Source: JAGXTF01 sp038317095
GTDB taxonomy: Bacteria; Bacteroidota; Bacteroidia; NS11-12g; UBA955
Assembly: GCA_038317095.1 (NCBI GenBank)
Contig: JBBQBB010000098.1
Location: 1-5,307, forward strand
DNA length: 5,307 bases
Direction of reading: 5' to 3'
The first letter of the stretch is position 1, and the number at the start of each line of letters is the position of its first letter. The notes beneath the pieces are model-generated. The model did no database searches, was not told the origin of the DNA, and saw only the letters and a list, made by a program, of their open reading frames with translations. Both the position numbers and the translations under genes were made by a program. Below, piece after piece: positions 1 through 5,307 of the stretch.

Positions 1-58
1 GTACATCTAAAGTTAATTTAGATACATCAATACCTACTGTTTCTTCTACTTTTTTCAT
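1..58 (-). CDS. IS110-family transposase (recombinase), N-terminal fragment cut by the window edge
   Basis: Reading the minus strand from the ATG at 58-56 gives 19 codons before the left border. The peptide begins MKKVEETVGIDVSK and continues LTLDV. The GIDVSK-x-TLDV signature is the first RuvC-like (DEDD) catalytic block of IS110-family serine/DEDD recombinases, and D11 would be the first catalytic Asp. These enzymes move their element by strand exchange guided by a bridge RNA made from the element's own non-coding end. The rest of the protein, including the C-terminal Transposase_20 domain with its nucleophilic Ser, lies outside the window, so intactness cannot be judged. The start is chosen because it is the only ATG just ahead of the signature. 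No Shine-Dalgarno is visible. The identification rests on a short but very characteristic motif. Confidence 0.85.
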   Translation of the reverse strand, partial: MKKVEETVGIDVSKLTLDV

Positions 59-240
59 ACTTTTGTATTCAACCAAACAAAAAAACCTTGCCGTACCATC
101 GCCTTTATCAGGCCTTAAAGCCTATCATTCCAATCGGTGCTCGCAAGACCGCAAAAGAGAAACGGAGCCCGATAGCTATTAAGAGCAGCAATAAAAAAAT
201 GAATACTACAAAACGCGCGCCCGTCCACAATGAAATGAAG
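59..240 (-). ncRNA. Putative IS110 bridge RNA / structured leader of the transposase
   Basis: On the minus strand, directly upstream of the transposase ATG, the sequence can form several stems. CAATCGG (131-137) pairs with CCGATAG (169-175) with one mismatch. Next to it GCTC (139-142) pairs with GAGC (165-168), giving an 11-position stem around a 22-nt loop (143-164). Closer to the transposase, AGGC (110-113) can pair with GCCT at 101-104 or with GCCT at 120-123, so two hairpins exclude each other. In the wider end, TTGTTA (249-254) faces TAACAA (264-269). It is established for IS110 relatives such as IS621 that this non-coding end encodes a bridge RNA whose internal loops pair with target and donor DNA. 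That this copy does so is inferred from position and folding. Both ends are approximate and no promoter was recognised. Confidence 0.5.
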
Positions 241-325
241 GCGGAACTTTGTTAGACACCAATTAACAACCGTACGAAATCCAACAATCGTATCTTTAAA
301 AAGACAAAACAACAATCTCAAAAAA

Positions 326-2068
326 ATGAAAATATTATTTTACTTCACGCTGATTATCTTGCCTTTTGTAAGTTGTAATCAATCTGGCAAACAATCCTCA
401 AATAGTTCTTCGCAAAGCAAGCAGGATTCAACTTTTAAAAAAAAATCCGGCTGTTGTAAACCAAAAACGACAGACAAAGATTGGTATTCTTCGGGAACAA
501 AAGCGCCTAAGTTCAAAGGGCTTGATGGTATCAATTTTGTCATCACTACCAAAAACACAGAGGCGCAGGACTATTTTAATCAAGGCATGATGCTTTCTTA
601 TGGTTTCAATCATGCCGAAGCAGCCCGTTCGTTTTATGAAGCTATGAGAATTGATTCCACTTCTGCCATTTGTTTTTGGGGATATGCTTATGTATTGGGT
701 CCCAATTACAATGCAGGCATGGAAGAAGATAATTTTGAACGGGCTTATAAAGCGGTGCAAAAAGCAAAGACACTTTTAACCAATTGCACCGAAAAGGAAA
801 AAGATTTAATTAACGCATTATCATTCCGCTATGCAAAAAAACCAACCAAAGACCGAAACCCTCTTGACATTGCATATAGCAAAGCAATGAAAAAAGTATA
901 TGATAAATTTTCTTCCGACCCAGATGTTGGTGCTCTCTATGCTGAGTCGCTGATGGATTTACATCCCTGGGATTTGTATGAAAAGAAAACCAAAAAGCCC
1001 AAAGCATGGACCCCAGAATTGCTTGCTGTTTTGGAACACCTAATAAAAACAAATCCGACACATCCCGGTGCTCATCATTTTTATATTCATGCAGTAGAAG
1101 CATCTGCTACTCCTGAAAAAGGATTGGCGAGTGCAAAATTTTTTGAAACACATGTGCTAGGTTCAGGTCATCTGGTTCATATGCCATCGCACATTTATAT
1201 CAACACTGGCGATTATCATCTTGGTTCAATTGCAAATATCAATGCCGTAAAAGTAGACAGCAACTACATTACCACCTGCCATGCTCAAGGGGCTTATCCA
1301 CTCTCTTATTATCCGCATAATTATCATTTTTTGGCAGCCACAGCTACACTTGAGGGTAATTCAAAACTTGCATGGAGTGCTGCAAAAAAAGTTCAGGTAA
1401 ATACATCCGAGGATATTATGAAAGAACCCGGTTGGGGAACACTTCAACATTACTATACCATTCCGTATTATGTGGCGGTGAAATTCGCAATGTGGGATAC
1501 AATATTATCTGTTTCAATGCCTGAAGAGAATTTAATTTATCCCCGTGCTGTATTGCATTATGCAAGAGGCATGGCATATCTTGGAAAAAAGAATTTGCCC
1601 CAAGCTAAAAAAGAACTTTTACTCCTGAAAAAATTATCAGAAGATTCGGTTCTTAAAACAATTACTATTTGGGATATAAATACAACTTATGAATTGATGC
1701 AAATTGCTGTTAAAGTTTTATCGGCAGAAATTTATCGGCAACAAAAAAACTTTGCGCAATCAATTCAGTTATTGAATGAAGCGGTGGCGCTTGAAGATAA
1801 ATTGAATTACGATGAACCACCTGATTGGTTTTTTTCAATCCGACATACTTTGGGTGCAGTTTTACTTAAAGCAGGAAAATATTCTAAAGCAGAAAAAATT
1901 TATTTAGAAGACCTTAAAACATGGCGTGAAAACGGATGGGCTTTGATTGGCTTATACAATTCATTGGTGATGCAAAATAAACAATCAGAAGCGAAAAAAA
2001 TAAAAAACAGGTTTGACAAAGCATGGAAATTTGCTGATTTTAAAATAACATCATCATCAAGTTTATAA
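326..2068 (+). CDS. Histidine-rich TPR-like lipoprotein of unknown function
   Basis: The 580-residue product starts with a short lipoprotein signal: Lys2, a hydrophobic core (residues 3-15) and Cys17 in the lipobox-like FVSC. A Ser/Gln/Lys linker with a CC pair (43-44) follows, so it is probably lipid-anchored in the periplasm or outer membrane. Residues 80-125 contain the block YGFNHAEAARSFYEA and then CFWGYAYVLGPNYN, recognisable as a widespread bacterial family of TPR-like proteins without an assigned function. The middle holds dense histidines: H246, H250, H251, H255 in HPGAHHFYIH; H282, H285, H289 in GHLVHMPSH; then H298, H331 and H334. The C-terminus (about 465-568) has two or three helical TPR-type repeats. 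The family pattern suggests a binding scaffold, and the histidines hint at metal binding, but no enzyme activity can be assigned. The start follows an A-rich stretch without Shine-Dalgarno, normal for Bacteroidota. An IS110 end lies just upstream and a terminator downstream; it appears monocistronic and intact. Confidence 0.9.
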   Translation: MKILFYFTLIILPFVSCNQSGKQSSNSSSQSKQDSTFKKKSGCCKPKTTDKDWYSSGTKAPKFKGLDGINFVITTKNTEAQDYFNQGMMLSYGFNHAEAARSFYEAMRIDSTSAICFWGYAYVLGPNYNAGMEEDNFERAYKAVQKAKTLLTNCTEKEKDLINALSFRYAKKPTKDRNPLDIAYSKAMKKVYDKFSSDPDVGALYAESLMDLHPWDLYEKKTKKPKAWTPELLAVLEHLIKTNPTHPGAHHFYIHAVEASATPEKGLASAKFFETHVLGSGHLVHMPSHIYINTGDYHLGSIANINAVKVDSNYITTCHAQGAYPLSYYPHNYHFLAATATLEGNSKLAWSAAKKVQVNTSEDIMKEPGWGTLQHYYTIPYYVAVKFAMWDTILSVSMPEENLIYPRAVLHYARGMAYLGKKNLPQAKKELLLLKKLSEDSVLKTITIWDINTTYELMQIAVKVLSAEIYRQQKNFAQSIQLLNEAVALEDKLNYDEPPDWFFSIRHTLGAVLLKAGKYSKAEKIYLEDLKTWRENGWALIGLYNSLVMQNKQSEAKKIKNRFDKAWKFADFKITSSSSL

Positions 2069-2161
2069 TCAATTTGCTAGTTGAGAAGACAACTTTGGAA
2101 ATTGAATAACCAGTTTTAATTCTGACAACATTTAGCGGAGTAGAAGAAACCCCTCTATAAA

Positions 2162-2198
2162 AAAACCCAGCCTGTGAAATAAGCTGGGTTTTCTTTTT
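2162..2198 (+). terminator. Intrinsic terminator, probably bidirectional
   Basis: AAAACCCAGC (2162-2171) pairs perfectly with GCTGGGTTTT (2183-2192) around an 11-nt loop, and is followed by TTCTTTTT. It lies 94 bp after the stop codon of the lipoprotein gene and would end that transcript. A run of seven A (2159-2165) on the other side provides a U-tract for minus-strand transcripts too, so it may also block readthrough from the mobile-element remnants to its right. Confidence 0.88.
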
Positions 2199-2225
2199 AC
2201 TCCACGATGGCCGCAACCTTAGGGG

Positions 2226-2276
2226 ATAAAGTACGCGGACTTTTTTGGGTTTGGGTTCATTTTAATTGTACTTTAT
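2226..2276. repeat. 9-bp inverted repeat with nested hairpin, possible IS91-type terminal structure
   Basis: ATAAAGTAC (2226-2234) is the exact reverse complement of GTACTTTAT (2268-2276). Inside the left half a second, competing hairpin is possible: AAAGT (2228-2232) with ACTTT (2239-2243) around ACGCGG. On the minus strand the small hairpin is followed by ATCCCC and lies downstream of the transposase remnant, where an IS91-family replication-origin end would be expected. The pairing is read directly; the role is inferred. Confidence 0.5.
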
Positions 2277-2401
2277 GTGCATTGTTTTAAGACTTTTGCT
2301 TTTTATTGTATTTTTTATCGGTGGTATTTGCAAAATAAGGTGTCATTGAGTGCAGTTTTTCTGTGTTTGTTTTGGGCAATGGGCAATATTGCTGGGTATG
2401 T

Positions 2402-2635
2402 TTAGCATTCAGGAGGCTTGTTCACTTGGCTTTGCCATGGCGCAGGCCGCACTATTTCTAACAGTAGCATGCGACCCCTTTTGCAGCATGGAAACACCAA
2501 TGGGTCTTTGCCTGTTTTCTCCATCATTCGCAAATGCCAGGGTACACTTACCGCAGGCGGATGAGGCGGCACGTACAGTTGTTTTAAAATGGCAACCATG
2601 AGATGGCTGAGGTCAAAATACACAGAGCCCCCCAA
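2402..2635 (-). pseudogene. C-terminal remnant of an IS91-like transposase
   Basis: Minus-strand translation from 2635 to the stop at 2404-2402 gives 77 residues. Only the part around residues 33-66 (about 2438-2539) is recognisable: W33, then EKTGKDPLVFPCCKRGRM, then LLLEIVRP. This matches the C-terminal pattern of IS91-family transposases, in which a tGxDPxxCPxCxxGxM zinc-knuckle element closes the protein. The first expected Cys is Phe here (residue 48, TTT instead of TGT/TGC), which would weaken metal binding and suggests decay. Residues 1-32 show no transposase similarity that I recognise, and the upstream catalytic domain is absent. The assignment is from motif memory without a search, so a different zinc-knuckle protein remains possible. 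The overlapping plus-strand frame (2350-2601) has no recognisable content. Confidence 0.5.
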
Positions 2636-2653
2636 TCTATTTCTACACTGGTA

Positions 2654-2684
2654 TTTGATACAACCCTAGAATTCTGTATTTTTG
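2654..2684 (+). promoter_or_regulatory. Candidate Bacteroidota-type promoter (TTTG-N19-TAnnTTTG)
   Basis: TTTG (2654-2657) is followed after exactly 19 bases by TATTTTTG (2677-2684), a full match to the -33/-7 consensus used by the primary sigma factor of Bacteroidota. Transcription would start near 2690, just before the structured segment at 2699. In AT-rich DNA such matches can occur by chance, and no coding gene follows within 600 bp. Confidence 0.35.
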
Positions 2685-2698
2685 TTATTTACAAACAA

Positions 2699-2798
2699 GG
2701 AGAGCCCCCGCTGAAGGGCTAGGCAGGCTTTATGAAGCGAGAGTTGCAAGCACGGTTCCGTGAGAATACAAGGGTTAAATTCCCTTGCGCAATTCGAT
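2699..2798 (+). mobile_element. Structured RNA segment resembling the 3' end (domains V-VI) of a group II intron, without reverse transcriptase
   Basis: The plus strand reads GGAGAGCC, then a hairpin AGCCC/GGGCT (2703-2707/2716-2720), then a 34-nt block (2725-2758) laid out like intron domain V: a stem capped by a GAGA tetraloop (2739-2742) and ending in CACGGTTC. A domain VI-like hairpin follows: GAAT (2764-2767) with ATTC (2792-2795), enclosing CAAGGG (2769-2774) and CCCTTG (2782-2787). An unpaired A at 2791 lies 7 nt before a terminal ATTCGAT, the usual branch-point spacing. The basal half of domain V pairs badly and the catalytic AGC triad appears as GGC, so it is probably a decayed relic. 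No reverse transcriptase lies upstream. The match is to family consensus from memory; an unrelated structured RNA is the main alternative. Confidence 0.5.
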
Positions 2799-2811
2799 TA
2801 TAAGCAACTCT

Positions 2812-3331
2812 ATAACAACACTCTGCTTCGATATTTTCCAGACGTAAAAAACTTTGGTTGACATTTTGGTTTGTAAGCCTTTCTCACAACATTGCTGTAC
2901 TCTGAGAAAATTAATTAATTCCGTTTTGGTATTCCTTTTAATTCAATTTCAAAAAGGGTTTCTTAAAACACATTAAGTAAGAAATAAATTTCTCACTTAA
3001 TGTGTTAAACATGTAACATTTCCCCAAGGTTATATAAGAAAACTGTCGTTTAAGATGCACAAATTTGTGGCACAGTTTTAGGATCATTTCTTATTAATCA
3101 ACAATCATTTAAAATTCAAAACAGTTCAGAAAAAAATAACAATAAATTTAGTTTAGTTCGGCTTTATTATATGTCAGGTTGGCGCAAAGGGGAACAAAAA
3201 CACAGTGATTTTCCAACCTTCTCACTATGACCAACGAAAAGGTAGGCGAGTCTTTAACCCGTTTATAAGAAGTCGGCTAAACAAATTTATTTAAAGCACA
3301 AATAAAAAAGTAAAAATTAAAACAATGTAAA
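2812..3331. other. AT-rich intergenic DNA upstream of the FAD-Rieske gene
   Basis: No gene is supported in this stretch. Besides the long palindrome at 2967-3006, three small signals are visible. TTTGGTT is repeated directly at 2853-2859 and 2865-2871. A 12-bp perfect palindrome, CACAAATTTGTG, lies at 3058-3069. A 7-bp inverted repeat AGGTTGG/CCAACCT occurs at 3176-3182 and 3213-3219. No full match to the Bacteroidota promoter consensus was found; TAAATTTA, inside the AT-rich run near 3145, is a 7-of-8 match to the -7 box but lacks a -33 element at the right distance. The promoter of the oxidoreductase gene should lie here but was not identified. Confidence 0.5.
2967..3006. repeat. 40-bp near-perfect palindrome
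   Basis: AACACATTAAGT (2967-2978) is the exact reverse complement of ACTTAATGTGTT (2995-3006). Inside it, AGAAAT (2980-2985) pairs with ATTTCT (2988-2993) around AA. Only the pair A2979/C2994 is mismatched, so 18 of 19 positions in each arm match. No clear T-run follows on either side, which argues against an ordinary intrinsic terminator. It could be an extruding hairpin, a mobile-element end or a binding site for a dimeric protein. Confidence 0.85.
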
Positions 3332-4930
3332 ATGAGTACATTAGCACCCGAACCAATTGACAACAAAATAACTTCAGGAGAAAATAAATCATTCTGGACA
3401 GCATCAACACAGCCAATCGTTTTTGAAAAACTAAAACAAAATATTGAAACCGATATTTTAATTGTTGGTGGCGGCATATCAGGCCTCACAACTGCCTATT
3501 GTTTATTAAAAGCAGGGCGAAAAATAATTTTAGTAGAAGACGGATATATTGGCAGCGGAGAAACGGGCAGAACAACTGCACACATTACCTGTGCGCTTGA
3601 CGACCGTTATTTTGAACTTGAAAAAATATTCGGAAAAGAAAAAGCAATGCTTGCCGCCAATAGCCACATGGAGGCAATTCAGTTTATTGCGAATATAGTT
3701 AAACATGAAAACATTGATTGCCATTTTAAAAGAGTTCCCGGATATTTATTTTTAAGCGGAAGCGATACAAAAGAAATTTTAGAAAAAGAATATGAAGCAA
3801 CAAAAAACGCAGGGTTGCTTACTGAAATGTTAGAACAAGTTCCAGCATTAGAATCTGAAGAAGGAAAATGGTGCATTAAATTTCCCGAACAAGGTCAGTT
3901 TCACATCATGGAATATCTGAAAGGCTTAACAGATGCAATTATTGGCATGGGAGGAAATATTTATACCGAAACAAAAGCAGAAGAAATTTCAACAGAAGGA
4001 GCAAAAGCAAATGGTTTTAAAATTAAAGCCAAACATATAGTAGTTGCTACAAACACGCCAGTAAATGATTGGGTTGCTATGCACACCAAACAGTGGGCTT
4101 ATCGCACTTATGTAATTGCAGCAAGAATTCTGAAAGGAACATTGCCATATGCTTTGTGGTGGGATACAGGAAATAAAAATTCAAAATGGATTGCCTCGCC
4201 TTATCACTATGTGCGTTTGCAAGAATTGGATGACACCTATGATCTCTTAATTTCGGGTGGAGAAGACCATAAAGTTGGACAAGCTGATGATGAAAATATT
4301 CCAGAAGAAGAAAGATATATTAAGCTCGTTGAGTGGACTAAAAAAAGATTTCCTGCTATGGGAGATATAGAATACAAATGGTCAGGACAAGTTATGGAGC
4401 CAATTGATTCAATGGCTTTCATCGGACAAAATCCTGGTGACGAAAACATCTACATCATCACAGGCGATTCAGGAAATGGTATTACGCACGGAACGCTAGG
4501 AGGAATTATTTTAACCGACATCATTACCGGAAAAGAAAATCCTTGGATAGATTTATATAGTCCGTCAAGAATAACTTTCAAAACCGCCGGCGACTATTTA
4601 CACGAAGTAGGAAATATGGTTGCGCAATATGCAGATTGGGTTACCAAGGGCGATGTAAAAGATGCTGATGAATTAAAACCGGGGCAGGGAGGCATAATTT
4701 CTTCAGGTGTAAAAAAAATTGCCGCCTACCGCGATGAACAAAACAACCTTCATACCTGCTCCGCTGTGTGCCCGCATCTTGGGGCAATTTTGCAATGGAA
4801 TGCAGAAGAAAAATCTTTTGATTGTCCCGCACATGGCTCACGTTTTACTGCTGAAGGAAAAGTAATCAATGGTCCGGCAAGTGCCGATTTAAAAAAAATA
4901 GAAGTCAAAGAAGAAAAACGCCTCCAGTAA
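3332..4930 (+). CDS. FAD-dependent oxidoreductase with C-terminal Rieske [2Fe-2S] domain
   Basis: The 532-residue protein has two domains. Residues about 40-405 form a DAO-type (glycine/D-amino-acid oxidase-like) flavoprotein fold: a beta strand, the dinucleotide-binding GGGISG (46-51), the ribose-binding acidic pair E69-D70, then GETGRTTAHIT (76-86), and late FAD contacts in ITGDSGNGITHGTLGG (376-391). Residues about 450-525 are a Rieske domain with the cluster ligands C480-x-H482 and C498-x2-H501, spaced 15 residues apart. The same architecture is seen in Bacillus subtilis YhfW and many Bacteroidota proteins of unknown substrate. There is no signal peptide, so it should be cytoplasmic. The Rieske centre probably passes electrons to or from the flavin. 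The start at 3332 follows an in-frame-irrelevant ATG-TAA at 3324; no Shine-Dalgarno is present. A catalase gene follows 101 bp downstream, likely in the same transcript. Substrate and direction of electron flow are unknown. Confidence 0.93.
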   Translation: MSTLAPEPIDNKITSGENKSFWTASTQPIVFEKLKQNIETDILIVGGGISGLTTAYCLLKAGRKIILVEDGYIGSGETGRTTAHITCALDDRYFELEKIFGKEKAMLAANSHMEAIQFIANIVKHENIDCHFKRVPGYLFLSGSDTKEILEKEYEATKNAGLLTEMLEQVPALESEEGKWCIKFPEQGQFHIMEYLKGLTDAIIGMGGNIYTETKAEEISTEGAKANGFKIKAKHIVVATNTPVNDWVAMHTKQWAYRTYVIAARILKGTLPYALWWDTGNKNSKWIASPYHYVRLQELDDTYDLLISGGEDHKVGQADDENIPEEERYIKLVEWTKKRFPAMGDIEYKWSGQVMEPIDSMAFIGQNPGDENIYIITGDSGNGITHGTLGGIILTDIITGKENPWIDLYSPSRITFKTAGDYLHEVGNMVAQYADWVTKGDVKDADELKPGQGGIISSGVKKIAAYRDEQNNLHTCSAVCPHLGAILQWNAEEKSFDCPAHGSRFTAEGKVINGPASADLKKIEVKEEKRLQ

Positions 4931-5031
4931 TCTCATTCCATTTATGAGGCAGTGAACAACACGATTTGAAAGGTAAATGCAAAAGAAACAAAAGAAAAAC
5001 CTAATTAATTAAATTCGTTTAAATATAAATC

Positions 5032-5307
5032 ATGGCAAAAAAGAAAATTGAAAATAAAGCAGTCAACAAAAAAGTAAGCGACCTACAATCTAATACACAA
5101 AATGGTGACGGTCAGATGATATCCACAAATCAGGGGTTATTAATCAATGACAACCAAAATTCACTGAAAGCAGGCGAAAGGGGTGCAACCTTATTGGAAG
5201 ACTTTATTTTGCGTGAAAAAATCACACACTTCGACCATGAAAGAATTCCTGAACGAATTGTTCATGCCCGTGGCTCTGGTGCACATGGAATTTTTGAATT
5301 GTATAAA
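5032..5307 (+). CDS. katE: Large-subunit (HPII-type, clade 2) catalase, N-terminal fragment cut by the window edge
   Basis: Ninety-two codons are visible before the right border. After a Lys/Asn/Gln-rich leader (1-30), the sequence enters the catalase core: NQGLLINDNQNSLKAGERG, LLEDFILREKITHFDHERIP and ERIVHARGSGAHG. H78 in VHARG is the essential distal haem histidine that activates hydrogen peroxide. The wording LEDFILREKITHFDHERIPE is typical of clade 2 catalases such as E. coli KatE, which are around 700-750 residues with an extra C-terminal amidotransferase-like domain; the remaining part is outside the window. The enzyme converts hydrogen peroxide to water and oxygen in the cytoplasm. 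The start is the first in-frame ATG after the upstream gene, preceded by an AT-rich leader without Shine-Dalgarno. No separate promoter was recognised in the 101-bp gap, so co-transcription with the FAD-Rieske gene is likely. Confidence 0.95.
   Translation, partial: MAKKKIENKAVNKKVSDLQSNTQNGDGQMISTNQGLLINDNQNSLKAGERGATLLEDFILREKITHFDHERIPERIVHARGSGAHGIFELYK

Larger units (their letters stand above)
1..325 (-). mobile_element. Left (5') end of an IS110-family insertion sequence, partial; outer boundary not resolved
   Basis: The segment joins the transposase start (58-1, minus strand) to a long non-coding stretch that ends against the start codon at 326. IS110-group elements carry an unusually long non-coding end upstream of the transposase, and the length here (up to about 267 bp) fits. 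They generally lack conspicuous terminal inverted repeats and target duplications, so the outer boundary cannot be placed from one end; it is somewhere between roughly 180 and 325. I see no convincing coding potential on either strand of this stretch: the one minus-strand reading frame (321-115) has no recognisable content and starts in the likely flank. Confidence 0.6.
2221..2635 (-). mobile_element. Remnant of an IS91-like (HUH transposase) insertion sequence
   Basis: This stretch, richer in GC than its surroundings in its right half, contains the decayed transposase tail (2402-2635, minus strand). On its downstream side is about 180 bp of non-coding DNA ending in a hairpin-forming inverted repeat near 2226-2276. 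IS91-family elements have no classical inverted terminal repeats; they have a hairpin-bearing end beyond the transposase stop codon, so the arrangement fits. The N-terminal two thirds of the transposase, with the HUH and two-Tyr motifs, is missing, so the element cannot be autonomous. The limits are estimates. Confidence 0.45.

Noticed and set aside
115..321. Minus-strand 68-codon reading frame in the IS110 non-coding end
   Set aside because: No recognisable domain, unusual Phe/Cys-rich content, and it overlaps the structured region expected to be a non-coding RNA.
428..1103. Two minus-strand reading frames opposite the lipoprotein gene (428-760 and 810-1103)
   Set aside because: They overlap a well-supported 580-codon gene and have no family resemblance; shadows of the real frame.
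2350..2601. Plus-strand 83-codon reading frame
   Set aside because: It is the antisense of the IS91-like transposase remnant, and its protein has no recognisable feature.
3171..3230. 19-codon plus-strand frame beginning MSGWRKGEQ
   Set aside because: Too short, no ribosome-binding or promoter support, and overlaps a weak inverted repeat.
2069..3331. tRNA, rRNA or CRISPR array in the long intergenic island
   Set aside because: No cloverleaf with a T-loop GTTCRA motif in the right context, no rRNA-like stretch and no regularly spaced direct repeats; TTTGGTT occurs only twice.
3277..4841. Minus-strand reading frames opposite the FAD-Rieske gene
   Set aside because: All lie against a strongly supported gene and contain no recognisable motifs.
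4931..5031. Promoter or terminator between the FAD-Rieske and catalase genes
   Set aside because: No stable hairpin with T-run and no TAnnTTTG box with a correctly spaced -33 element were found.

Overview
The window looks like a chromosomal segment of a member of the Bacteroidota, probably a soil, freshwater or sludge lineage near Chitinophagales/Sphingobacteriales. The base composition is AT-rich. The starts of the three chromosomal genes lack Shine-Dalgarno motifs and are preceded by A/T-rich leaders. There is a short Bacteroidota-style lipoprotein signal, and one candidate promoter fits the TTTG-N19-TAnnTTTG pattern. The genus cannot be read from the sequence.

Left edge (1-325): the first 19 codons of an IS110-family recombinase (minus strand) run off the left border. 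Behind them is a roughly 260-bp non-coding end with strong hairpins. In IS110 elements this is where the bridge RNA is encoded, so a minus-strand bridge RNA is the most interesting candidate here. The IS end lies directly against the start codon of the next gene.

Left gene (326-2068): a lipoprotein of a widespread but uncharacterised TPR-like family, rich in clustered histidines. A good bidirectional intrinsic terminator follows it (2162-2198).

Intergenic island (2199-3331): about 1.1 kb with no intact gene, apparently a graveyard of mobile DNA. From left to right it holds a hairpin-rich inverted repeat and a decayed IS91-like transposase C-terminus on the minus strand, then a candidate promoter. 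These are followed by a structured plus-strand segment resembling domains V-VI of a group II intron without its reverse transcriptase, and a 40-bp near-perfect palindrome.

Right genes (3332-5307): a two-domain FAD oxidoreductase with a C-terminal Rieske [2Fe-2S] domain is followed 101 bp later, on the same strand, by the N-terminus of a large-subunit (HPII/KatE-type) catalase cut by the right border. Together they suggest a redox or peroxide-stress unit in which a flavoenzyme that may generate H2O2 is expressed with the enzyme that removes it.
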